Part shown: positions 1 through 7,970 of the stretch, one piece after another
How positions within the stretch are numbered: the stretch's first letter is position 1
How the letters are laid out: every line of letters starts with the position of its first letter
Source: an uncultured Lachnospiraceae bacterium
GTDB taxonomy: Bacteria > Bacillota > Clostridia > Lachnospirales > Lachnospiraceae
Direction of reading: 5' to 3'
Assembly (NCBI GenBank): GCA_910588815.1
Contig: CAJUQY010000031.1
Coordinates: forward strand, 1-35,983
DNA: 35,983 nt
The notes under the pieces: model-generated
What the model was told of the DNA's origin: nothing
The model's input: the letters and a program-made list of their open reading frames with translations, nothing else
Databases searched by the model: none
Program-made: the position numbers and the translations under genes

Positions 1-555
1 GCACACGTCGACATATCCCACGGCATTGAGCAACTGAGCCGTAGCCTCACGGATCTTACCACCTTCGGGAAGATCATCGGCGCGGGGATGCCCGTCGGCG
101 CATACGGAGGCAGAAGGGAGATCATGGAGGTGGTGGCCCCTGTCGGAAGGGTCTACCAGGCCGGAACCTTGAGCGGGAACCCGGTGGCCATGGCGGCGGG
201 ACTTGCCGGGCTTCACCTTCTGAGAGAGAATCCCGGTATTTACGAAAAGCTGAATGCCCTGGGAGAGCTTTTCCGGGCAGAGCTCAGAGGATTGGTCAAA
301 CGCTTTGGAATGCCCTGCCAGGTGACAGGGGCCGGTTCCCTAAGCTGCCTCTTTTTCACAAAAGAGGCGGTAAGGGATTACACGTCGGCAAAGACTTCCG
401 ATACACAATCCTTCGGCCGGTATTTCCGCCATATGCTTGACCGGGGAATCTATGTGGCTCCGTCTCAGTTTGAAGCCCTGTTTCTCTCTGCGGCACATAC
501 GCAGGAGGATATCGGCCGGACCCTGGCGGCAGTGGAAGAATATTTTAAGGGTTGA
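1..555 (+). CDS. hemL: Glutamate-1-semialdehyde 2,1-aminomutase, 3' part
   Basis: C-terminal 184 residues of a class-III PLP aminotransferase that isomerises glutamate-1-semialdehyde to 5-aminolevulinate in C5-pathway tetrapyrrole synthesis. The frame is open from base 1. The PLP lysine lies in TTFGKIIGAG (Lys codon 70-72), followed by the HemL-type motifs AGTLSGNP and PSQFEALFLSAAHT. The full family length is about 430 residues, so the 5' half is outside the window. The first 16 or so residues before DLTTFGK do not resemble the expected FDEVMTGFR region, so the extreme 5' edge may be chimeric. The next gene starts 12 bases after the stop, so the two are probably co-transcribed. The hemL assignment over other class-III aminotransferases is fairly sure. 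Confidence 0.88.
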   Translation, partial: AHVDISHGIEQLSRSLTDLTTFGKIIGAGMPVGAYGGRREIMEVVAPVGRVYQAGTLSGNPVAMAAGLAGLHLLRENPGIYEKLNALGELFRAELRGLVKRFGMPCQVTGAGSLSCLFFTKEAVRDYTSAKTSDTQSFGRYFRHMLDRGIYVAPSQFEALFLSAAHTQEDIGRTLAAVEEYFKG

Positions 556-567
556 GGAGGAAAAAAG

Positions 568-2352
568 GTGGCAAGACAAGAGATCGAAAGCTTAAGGGAG
601 GCTATGAAAAAACACTGGATCGCCCTCAGCGTGATTCCGACGGCAGATCCCCACGGCTCGGAATATCCGGGAGAGCACTTTAAAGCCAGAAAATATCTGT
701 CCGGCTTTACCGGATCTGCGGGAACGCTGGCAGTGTCGGCGGACTGGGCCGGGCTCTGGACGGACGGCCGTTATTTTCTTCAGGCAGAAAGACAGCTTGC
801 GGGAAGCGGCATTACCCTCTACAAAATGGGGGAAGAGGGGGTTCCTTCTTTAGAGGAGGAACTTGCGAGGCGGCTTCCGGAACGGGGGATTCTTGCCTAT
901 GACGGAACCATTGTGAGCCGGAAGATGGGGCAGAGTCTGCGGCAGATTGCCGAGAAAAAAGACGGAAGGATACGCCTGATTGATTTGCCGGAAGAGGTGT
1001 GGGCAGACCGTCCGGCCAGGGGGAAGGAGCCGGTGTTTTCCCTGGAGCTTTGCTACGCGGGGGAGAGCCGGATGCAAAAATTATCCAGAGTGCGGGAGCA
1101 GATGAAAAAGGAGAACGCCGAAATGCATGTGGTGACGACCCTGGACGACATCGCCTGGCTTACCAATCTTCGGGGGAGCGATATTATCTGTAACCCGGTA
1201 TTCTTAAGTTACCTGGTCCTTTCCATGGAAGAGGCATGGCTTTTCGTGCAGGACGGGGTACTTTCGGGGACGGTGCTGGAGGAACTCTCGGAGGATCATA
1301 TTCATGTCTGCTCCTATGATAATTTTTTCCGTGAGTTTGCGTCCGTCTGCAGATTCAAGACCGTGTTGGCCGACAGCAGCCGGGTCAACGAGCAGACCTG
1401 GAGTGCCCTCAAGGGGGCGCGCCACATTGTGGATAAGCCGAATCCGTCCACAACGATGAAGGCGGTCAAAAATCCTGTCGAGGCAGAGAACATGCGGAAG
1501 GCCCATGTGAAGGACGGGGTCGCAGTGACAAAATTTCTTTATTGGCTGAAAAAGCAGATCGGAAGACAGCCCATTACCGAGGGCGGAGCCGCCGCATATT
1601 TGGAACAGTGCAGGGCAGAGGGGGAACATTACTTCGGTCCCAGCTTTTCCACGATAGCAGCTTACGGCTCCAACGGCGCCCAGGTCCATTACGGAATGGA
1701 GGGAGAGGGGGCGCCTCTCCTGCCGGAGGGATTTCTGCTGGTGGATTCCGGGGGACAGTATCTGGAGGGAACCACGGATATCACAAGGACTGTTGCCCTG
1801 GGGCCGCTGACAGCAAAACAGAGACGGGATTTCACGGCGGTGCTGAAGGGAATGCTGGCTTTGGGGGACGTAAAATTTCTACGGGGTATCCGGGGGGCAA
1901 ACTTGGATTATGTAGCCAGGGAACCCCTCTGGTCCATCGGGCTTGACTATCTGCACGGGACCGGACACGGAGTCGGATATTTTTTAAATGTCCATGAGGG
2001 GCCCAATGGTTTTCGGTGGAAGCTGCCGCCGGAGGGAACGGAGACGGCAGTGCTTGCTGCCGGAATGGTGACATCTGACGAACCGGGCTTTTATCTGGAA
2101 GGGGAATACGGTATCCGGACCGAAAATTTGCTCCTTTGCCGGGAAGCCGAAAAGAACCGGTATGGACAGTTCCTGGAATTCGAGCATCTGACCATGGCGC
2201 CCATTGATTTGGATGCGGTGGATTTGGAATGGATGGATGAAAGAGACAAAAAAAGGCTCAATGGCTATCACCAAAAGGTCAGGGAAACGCTGTCTCCTTA
2301 TTTCGAGGGAGAAGAACTTCGGTGGCTTGAGGAAGCGACCAGGGCTGTCTGA
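568..2352 (+). CDS. M24-family Xaa-Pro aminopeptidase (aminopeptidase P, three-domain type)
   Basis: Cytosolic metallopeptidase that removes an N-terminal residue preceding proline. It has 594 residues, which fits the long XPNPEP1-like form: two creatinase-type N-terminal domains (about 1-310), then the pita-bread catalytic domain. The five metal ligands are visible: Asp393 (VDSGGQY), Asp404 (TTDITRT), His467 (GTGHGVG), Glu505 (SDEPGFY) and Glu539 (FEHLT). The start is GTG at 568, chosen because GAGGAGG lies just upstream at a good distance and the N-terminus (MARQEIESLR) fits the family. It follows hemL by 12 bases, and no clear terminator is visible after its stop. Confidence 0.92.
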   Translation: MARQEIESLREAMKKHWIALSVIPTADPHGSEYPGEHFKARKYLSGFTGSAGTLAVSADWAGLWTDGRYFLQAERQLAGSGITLYKMGEEGVPSLEEELARRLPERGILAYDGTIVSRKMGQSLRQIAEKKDGRIRLIDLPEEVWADRPARGKEPVFSLELCYAGESRMQKLSRVREQMKKENAEMHVVTTLDDIAWLTNLRGSDIICNPVFLSYLVLSMEEAWLFVQDGVLSGTVLEELSEDHIHVCSYDNFFREFASVCRFKTVLADSSRVNEQTWSALKGARHIVDKPNPSTTMKAVKNPVEAENMRKAHVKDGVAVTKFLYWLKKQIGRQPITEGGAAAYLEQCRAEGEHYFGPSFSTIAAYGSNGAQVHYGMEGEGAPLLPEGFLLVDSGGQYLEGTTDITRTVALGPLTAKQRRDFTAVLKGMLALGDVKFLRGIRGANLDYVAREPLWSIGLDYLHGTGHGVGYFLNVHEGPNGFRWKLPPEGTETAVLAAGMVTSDEPGFYLEGEYGIRTENLLLCREAEKNRYGQFLEFEHLTMAPIDLDAVDLEWMDERDKKRLNGYHQKVRETLSPYFEGEELRWLEEATRAV

Positions 2353-2492
2353 GACCTTTTTGTTCACGATTTTTATAGTAATACTTCACAGGAAAAGACC
2401 GGAAAAAGGCGAAATGCCTGTCAGTTCGCAGATGGGGTGTACAAAGTTGCTAAAGTGCAAAAATGCTTTTTGTTAATTTCGATTATGGCTTT

Positions 2493-2522
2493 TTGCGGAA
2501 CCTTAGGGTATGATGTTATAAT
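2493..2522 (+). promoter_or_regulatory. Candidate sigma-A promoter with extended -10
   Basis: TTGCGG at 2493-2498, an 18-base spacer, then TATAAT at 2517-2522 preceded by TG one base upstream (TGTTATAAT, an extended -10). It sits 55 bases before the ATG of the ABC ATPase gene at 2578 and would transcribe it separately from the peptidase gene. Confidence 0.6.
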
Positions 2523-2577
2523 CAATGACAAAACAATTTGTTGTCCACTATTATCATACAGGGCAGGAGGCGAAACG

Positions 2578-3543
2578 ATGGCAGGTATCTCATTCCGAAA
2601 TGTGACAAAAACATTCCCCAATGGAAAGGCGGCGGTGAAGGATTTTAGCCTTGAGGTCGGCGACGGAGAATTTGTGGTTTTAACTGGTCCGAAGGGTTCC
2701 GGAAAAGCGACTGTTTTGCGCATGATTGCCGGCATGGAGCCCATCAGCGGAGGCGAGCTTCAGATCGGAGGCCAGGCGATTAAAAATGGCAGCCCGGAGA
2801 AGCGGAATGTAGGCATGATTTTTCAGCATTTTACCCTGTATCCGGGAATGACGGTCTATGACAATATCGCATTTTTGATGAGGCTTAAGGGAGAGCCGGA
2901 GGAGAAGATCCGCCCCCTGGTGGAGGAGAATGCCAGGCTTTTTAAGATTGGAAAGTTGCTGCCCTGTTATCCCAGAGAGCTCAATGACCTGCAAAAGCAG
3001 TATGTAGCTATGGCGAGAGCCAATGTCCATGATCCGGAGGCGTTTTTGATGCTGGAGCTTTTAGGGAGCTTGGATGCTTCCGCCAGGAAAAAGGCGAGGG
3101 ACCGCCTGAAGGAGCTTTATGACGAGATCCGGACGACGCTGATCTATGCCACTGACGATCCGGAGGAAGCGGCGCTTTTGGATGTGCGGACGGTGATTAT
3201 GCACAGGGGGCACGTTGAGCAGGTGGGGACGATTGCGGAGCTTAAGAAAAATCCGTGCAATTTTTTCGTGGCTCAGTTTATGAACGGTTCTTCCTTTGGA
3301 AGCAGTGAGGTGCAGATTGTCAAGGGGAAGACGGCGGTGGAGGCTATGGGAAACAGCTTCAGCATCGATGTGCCTGCAGAATGGGTGGAGCGCTTAGAGA
3401 AAGGCGGATATTTGGGAAAACGGGTGCTTTTGGGATACACTACCTGCCGTACCTTTGGTGAGGAGGAAGAGCTGGAGGAGACAAGTCCGGAAGCAGGATG
3501 CGACTTTTTTTTCTTTGATAAAGAGACAAGAAAGGCAATTTAA
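2578..3543 (+). CDS. MsmK/UgpC-like ABC ATPase with degenerate catalytic motifs
   Basis: A 321-residue protein with the fold order of a sugar-importer ATPase (about 235-residue nucleotide-binding domain, then a short C-terminal domain). The start at 2578 has AGGAGG upstream; the longer in-frame ORF from 2437 is not needed. The catalytic motifs are nearly all altered. Walker A is GPKGSGKAT, with Ala where Ser/Thr binds Mg. The signature LSGGQ is replaced by ELNDLQKQ. Walker B reads FLMLELL, so the Asp is lost. The H-loop His is Asp (YATDDPEE). The Walker A Lys and the Q-loop Gln (FQHF) remain. The frame is intact over its whole length, so this looks like a retained pseudo-ATPase, not random decay. 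No permease or binding protein is adjacent. It could be a regulatory subunit, an ATPase-dead scaffold or an early pseudogene. Confidence 0.8.
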   Translation: MAGISFRNVTKTFPNGKAAVKDFSLEVGDGEFVVLTGPKGSGKATVLRMIAGMEPISGGELQIGGQAIKNGSPEKRNVGMIFQHFTLYPGMTVYDNIAFLMRLKGEPEEKIRPLVEENARLFKIGKLLPCYPRELNDLQKQYVAMARANVHDPEAFLMLELLGSLDASARKKARDRLKELYDEIRTTLIYATDDPEEAALLDVRTVIMHRGHVEQVGTIAELKKNPCNFFVAQFMNGSSFGSSEVQIVKGKTAVEAMGNSFSIDVPAEWVERLEKGGYLGKRVLLGYTTCRTFGEEEELEETSPEAGCDFFFFDKETRKAI

Positions 3544-3562
3544 GGATGTAGATCATAGAAGG

Positions 3563-3606
3563 CCGGCGCACCAAATCAGGTGTTCCGGTTTTTTATTATT
3601 TTTTTA
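3563..3606 (+). terminator. Rho-independent terminator after the ABC ATPase gene
   Basis: Stem 3563-3572 pairs with 3579-3588 (outer CCGG/CCGG, inner CACC/GGTG, one mismatch and one G-T between) around a 6-base loop. A T-rich run follows from 3589. Confidence 0.7.
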
Positions 3607-3632
3607 TAGAAAAAACCTAAAAAACACTTTCA

Positions 3633-3661
3633 TTTTTGCGCTTAATGCATTAAGATAAAAT
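3633..3661 (+). promoter_or_regulatory. Candidate promoter with a 14-bp palindromic operator
   Basis: TTTTTG at 3633-3638 and TAAAAT at 3656-3661 are 17 bases apart, upstream of the CdaR-type gene. The spacer holds the perfect palindrome CTTAATGCATTAAG (3641-3654), placed where a bound protein would block polymerase. The promoter hexamers are weak; the palindrome is seen directly. Confidence 0.45.
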
Positions 3662-3733
3662 AAGGATAGACTGAGCATGTATTTAAGAGGATAACTAATA
3701 GACGAAAAAACAGTATATAACAGAGGTGAAATT

Positions 3734-4822
3734 ATGATATCAAATCAGATCTTGCAGAACACTATCGAGGGCCTCAAGGGAATCATGCGGATTGAACTTT
3801 GTATCTGCGACACGGAGGGAAAGGTTTTGGCAACTACGTTTCCTGACGCAGAGGAGTATGAGTTCTCTGTGCTGGCTTTTGTGGAGTCTCCGGCAGACAG
3901 CCAGGTGATCCAGGGCTATCAGTTTTTCAAGGTGTTTGACTAGCACCAGTTAGAATACGTGCTCCTTGCAAGGGGGGCAGGGGATGATGCCTATATGGCC
4001 GGAAAGGTGGTCGTATTCCAGATTCAGAACCTGTTGGTGGCCTATAAAGAGCGGTTTGACAAGGATAATTTTATTAAAAACCTGTTGCTTGACAATTTGC
4101 TTTTGGTAGATATCTATAATCGGGCGAAGAAGCTTCATATTGATATCAATGTGCGACGGGTGGTGTTTGTCGTGGAGACTCAGACGGAAAATGATACGGT
4201 GGCATTGGAAACGGTCAAGGGTATGTTTTCTGCCAAATCCAAGGACTTTATTACGGCTGTGGATGAGAAGAATATCATTCTGGTGAAGGAATTAAAGCCG
4301 GGAGAAAGCTATGAGGACATGGAAAAGGTGGCAAAGATGCTCCTGGACATGTTAAACACAGAGGCTATGGCTACGGTCCATGTGGCATACGGAACCATTG
4401 TAAACGAGGTGAAGGAGGTATCCCGTTCCTATAAAGAGGCGAAGATGGCTCTGGATGTGGGGAAGATTTTCTACAGCGACAAAAACATTGTGGCTTACAA
4501 CAACCTGGGCATCGGCCGCCTGATCTATCAGCTTCCGGTGTCGCTGTGCCGGATGTTTATCAAAGAGATTTTTGACGGGAAGTCTCCGGAGGATTTGGAT
4601 GATGAGACGCTTGTCACCATTAACAAGTTTTTTGAGAATAACCTGAATGTGTCAGAGACCTCCAGACAGCTTTACATCCACAGAAATACGCTGGTCTATC
4701 GGCTGGATAAGCTGCAGAAGAGTACGGGACTGGACCTTCGGGTTTTTGAGGACGCAATCACTTTCAAGATCGCCCTAATGGTAGTGAAGTACATGAATTA
4801 TATTGAGACACTGGATAACTAG
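3734..4822 (+). pseudogene. CdaR/PucR-type transcriptional regulator, interrupted by an in-frame amber codon
   Basis: A 362-codon reading frame broken by TAG at 3941-3943 (codon 70). The protein continues in the same frame straight after it: FFKVFD, stop, HQLEYVLLARG. Related regulators, as I recall them, have Glu here, so one GAG-to-TAG change would explain it. Downstream lie a CdaR GGDEF-like middle domain (about 140-255) and a C-terminal HTH_30 (FFENNLNVSETSRQLYIHRN and following). The start ATG has AGGTG upstream. After the stop, GTG at 3959 and ATG at 3992 are possible restarts but neither has a ribosome site. Apart from this codon the frame looks intact. Alternatives are a recent null allele, amber suppression or a sequencing error. 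It sits 15 bases before ftsE. Confidence 0.8.
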
Positions 4823-4837
4823 AATTGAGGTTTTACC

Positions 4838-5536
4838 ATGATCGTATTTGAACACGTAAGCAAAACCTATGATAAAGCGACTGACCGGGAGACAAAGGCC
4901 GTGCGGGATTTGAATCTTAGGATTGAGAAAGGGGAGTTTGTCTTTATCGTGGGAAACAGCGGGTCAGGGAAGACCACGTTAATCCGGCTTTTATTAAAGG
5001 AAATAGAAGTAACCTCCGGCAAGATCCGTGTCAACGGCATTGACCTTACTGGCATGAAGAGGAAAATGATTCCCAGGTACAGACGTCACCTGGGAGTCGT
5101 TTTTCAGGACTTCCGCCTGCTGAAGGATAAGAATGTTTATGAGAATGTGGCATTTGCCCAGAGAGTGGTGGTGACGCCTACCAGGGAGATACGGAAACGG
5201 GTCCCGGAAGTGTTGGCTATGGTGGGCCTCTCATCGAAATATAAGTCCCTGCCCAGTCAGCTTTCCGGTGGTGAGCAGCAGCGTGTGGCTATTGCGAGGG
5301 CTCTTGTCAACCGGCCGGAGATCCTTCTGGCAGATGAGCCCACGGGAAATATGGATCCGGGGAATGCCTGGCAGATTATGAAGCTTCTGGAGGAAATCAA
5401 CCAGATGGGAACCACAGTGGTGGTGGTGACTCACAGCAAAGAGATTGTGGACAAGATGAAGAAGCGGGTCATTACCATGAAGCGGGGCGAAATCGTGACG
5501 GACAGGGAAGAAAGCGGGTACGAGAATGAGGATTAG
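4838..5536 (+). CDS. ftsE: Cell division ATP-binding protein FtsE
   Basis: ATPase subunit of the FtsEX complex, which uses ATP to activate peptidoglycan hydrolases across the membrane. It has 232 residues, usual for the family. Walker A GNSGSGKT is at 39-46, the signature LSGGE at 142-146, Walker B LLADEP and the H-loop VVTHSKE follow; all are canonical. Its stop overlaps the ftsX start (ATG at 5526), indicating translational coupling. A downstream M23 hydrolase is the likely regulated partner. Confidence 0.95.
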   Translation: MIVFEHVSKTYDKATDRETKAVRDLNLRIEKGEFVFIVGNSGSGKTTLIRLLLKEIEVTSGKIRVNGIDLTGMKRKMIPRYRRHLGVVFQDFRLLKDKNVYENVAFAQRVVVTPTREIRKRVPEVLAMVGLSSKYKSLPSQLSGGEQQRVAIARALVNRPEILLADEPTGNMDPGNAWQIMKLLEEINQMGTTVVVVTHSKEIVDKMKKRVITMKRGEIVTDREESGYENED

Positions 5537-6434
5537 CACATTGTGGTACTGTATCAGGCAGGGGTTTCACAGTATCCGGAAGAACAAGCTGTTTTCGCTG
5601 GCATCCGTTGGAACCATGGCCACCTGCATTTTTTTGTTTTGCATTTTTTATTCCATTGTGACAAATGTCCAGTTTATGGTGAGAAATCTGGAAAACACGG
5701 TGGGCGTGACGGTCTTTTTCGATGAAGGGCTTTCGGAGGAGGAAATCCGGGCCATCGGGGAAGTGATTGAAGCCAGGGAAGGAGTGGCGGGGATCAATTA
5801 TATATCCGCAGAAGAAGCCTGGCAGAACTATCAAAAGGACTATTTCCACGAGGCGCCGGAGCTGGCCGAGGGTTTTGCGAAGGACAACCCCTTGGCCAAC
5901 AGCGCTTCCTATGAAATTTATTTGGAGGATCTGGCCGATCAGGATGAATTTGTGGAGTATTTAAAGAATGTCGACGGGATCCGGCGGGTGAATTATTCGA
6001 AGATTGCGGCCGCAGGGCTTTCCGGCATTAACAATCTGGTGGGTTATATATCTATGGCGATTATCCTGATCCTTTTGTTTGTAGCCGTTTTTCTGATCAG
6101 CAATACCATCGCCATCACTATCAGTGCCAGAAAAGAGGAGATCCGGATCATGCGCATGATTGGAGCCACCAATTTCCTGATCCGGGCTCCCTTTGTGGTG
6201 GAGGGATTGATTATCGGGGCTTTTGGCGCAGGGCTTCCGCTTGTGGTTGTTTATTATGCTTACGGCTATGCCGTGCGCTTTTGTTTAAGCCGCTTAAACA
6301 TTTTATCCAGGATTTTAACTTTGCTTCCTGTGGGAGAGGTGTTTCGGGTTTTGGTTCCCGTCTCTCTTGGGCTTGGGCTGGGGATCGGGCTGTTCGGCAG
6401 CTTCTTCTCTATTCGGAAGCATTTGAAAGCATAG
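5526..6434 (+). CDS. ftsX: Cell division permease-like protein FtsX
   Basis: Membrane subunit of FtsEX, 302 residues. The four expected membrane segments can be read: about 20-43, then an extracellular domain of roughly 125 residues that binds the hydrolase partner, then about 172-195, 220-245 and 268-290. The start ATG lies inside the last codons of ftsE (11-base overlap). The cytosolic loop RKEEIRIMRMIGATNFLIR between segments 2 and 3 is the typical FtsX coupling region. Confidence 0.94.
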   Translation: MRISTLWYCIRQGFHSIRKNKLFSLASVGTMATCIFLFCIFYSIVTNVQFMVRNLENTVGVTVFFDEGLSEEEIRAIGEVIEAREGVAGINYISAEEAWQNYQKDYFHEAPELAEGFAKDNPLANSASYEIYLEDLADQDEFVEYLKNVDGIRRVNYSKIAAAGLSGINNLVGYISMAIILILLFVAVFLISNTIAITISARKEEIRIMRMIGATNFLIRAPFVVEGLIIGAFGAGLPLVVVYYAYGYAVRFCLSRLNILSRILTLLPVGEVFRVLVPVSLGLGLGIGLFGSFFSIRKHLKA

Positions 6435-6537
6435 GTGACAGGAGAAAGCAGAAATCCGGCAGAACCGGATTGCGGCGCAGGGAGCGGCGGCAGCATCTGT
6501 CCGGCAGCGCTTTCCGGGCAGTGAAAGGAATGACAAC

Positions 6538-7944
6538 ATGAAAAGAAGATACAGAAGGCTGGCTGGGTTATTCGGGGCAGTGCTTTTTCTTTTGGGAAGC
6601 CTTCCGGAGGTGGGAGCCTCAGAGGAGCTGGAGAGCAGGCAGGGACGGATCGACGCCATCGAGGAGGAGCAGGAGCGGGTCCGGAAGAAGCTTTCGGAGC
6701 TGGATGCATTGAAGAATGATGTGAATGCCTATATTGAGGCGGTCAATGAAGAATTGGAGGAGGCGGAGGGAAGTATTTCGGAGCTGGAAGGGCAGATGGA
6801 AGAGCTTAGGGCCCGGATCGAGACTGCCGGGAAAGAGCTTTTGGAGGCGGAGCGTTCGGAGCAGGAGCAGTATAAAGATATGAAGCTTCGCATCCAATAT
6901 ATGTATGAAAAAGGAGATACGCTGTTTTTGGAAATGCTCTTTGATTCTGCTACTCCGGCGGAGTTTTTGAACCGGGCGGAGTATATTTCCAGGATATCGG
7001 AATATGATAGAACTATGCTGGCCGCCTATCAGGAGACGAAGGAGCTGATTGTCAGGCGGCGGGAAGAGCTTGCGGATGCTTATGCGTCTTTAGAGACGGT
7101 GACAGACCAGGCAGAGGCGAAAAGGGCTTCCCTTTCGGAGCTTCAGGCGGCCAAGGAGGCAGAGCTTTCCGGCCTCAATGCGGAGATTTCGGAGAACGAG
7201 CATTTGATGGCAGATTATGACGAGGCCATGAAAGAGGAGCTGGATGAATTTTTGGCTTTGGAGGAGGCCATCCGGCAGAGGGAGGCAGAGGCCCTTGCCG
7301 CGAGCGAGGAGGCGTCCAGGAGGGCGGAGCAGGAAACGGCTGCCCCCACAGAGCCTTTTGAGGAGACAGAGTCCCTCACGGAACCGGAAGAGGGCGGAGA
7401 AGAAACCTCTGAAGCAGAGGAGGGGACCGGGGACAGCGAGGGAGAGTCAGAAGAAACAACGACGGCCAAGGCTCCCACAGAGGCTCCCACAAAGCCGCCC
7501 GTGGCTTCGGGAGGGTTCATCTGGCCGGTTCCCTCCTGCAGCCGGATTTCTTCCGGATACGGGGACAGAGACGATCCGCTGACCGGAGAGAGCAACGGAA
7601 CCTTAAGCAATCACCACGGGATTGATATTGCCCTTCCGGGCGGCGCCCTGGCGGGGGCAGATATTGTGGCGGCGGCCGGCGGTGAGGTCATTATCGCAAG
7701 GGCCAGTACTTCTGCCGGAAATTGGATTGTGCTCTATCACGGGAACAGTACATATACCGTATATATGCATTGCCAGAAGTTATTGGTTTCGGCGGGAGAT
7801 AAGGTAACGCAGGGAGAGACTATCGGATTGGTGGGGAACACCGGATGGTCCACGGGAGCCCATCTGCATTTTGAAGTGCGGGTAGGCGGCTTCAGTACCT
7901 CGGCCTATTCAAAAAATCCTTTGAATTATGTGTCACCTCCGTAA
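6538..7944 (+). CDS. Secreted coiled-coil M23 murein hydrolase (EnvC/PcsB-like), probable FtsEX partner
   Basis: A 468-residue secreted protein. The signal peptide is about 1-27 (basic start, hydrophobic core, cleavage near VGAS). A long heptad-rich coiled coil spans about 27-250. A Glu/Thr/Pro-rich linker (about 255-325) precedes a C-terminal LytM/M23 zinc endopeptidase domain. The zinc motifs are present: His359 and Asp363 in HHGID, and His442/His444 in HLHFE, so it should be catalytically active. Coiled-coil M23 proteins next to ftsEX are typically gated by FtsX, so this is the likely target here. The start has AAAGGA upstream. Confidence 0.9.
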   Translation: MKRRYRRLAGLFGAVLFLLGSLPEVGASEELESRQGRIDAIEEEQERVRKKLSELDALKNDVNAYIEAVNEELEEAEGSISELEGQMEELRARIETAGKELLEAERSEQEQYKDMKLRIQYMYEKGDTLFLEMLFDSATPAEFLNRAEYISRISEYDRTMLAAYQETKELIVRRREELADAYASLETVTDQAEAKRASLSELQAAKEAELSGLNAEISENEHLMADYDEAMKEELDEFLALEEAIRQREAEALAASEEASRRAEQETAAPTEPFEETESLTEPEEGGEETSEAEEGTGDSEGESEETTTAKAPTEAPTKPPVASGGFIWPVPSCSRISSGYGDRDDPLTGESNGTLSNHHGIDIALPGGALAGADIVAAAGGEVIIARASTSAGNWIVLYHGNSTYTVYMHCQKLLVSAGDKVTQGETIGLVGNTGWSTGAHLHFEVRVGGFSTSAYSKNPLNYVSPP

Positions 7945-7970
7945 AGCGGGGATGAAGAAAGGAAGAGTGC

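Noticed and set aside
2437..2577. N-terminal extension of the ABC ATPase
   Set aside because: Covers the promoter at 2493-2522 and has no ribosome site; ATG 2578 follows AGGAGG.
3941..3943. TAG as pyrrolysine or programmed readthrough
   Set aside because: No pylT/pylS-type genes or readthrough stem are visible, and the expected residue is Glu; a point mutation or base error is simpler.
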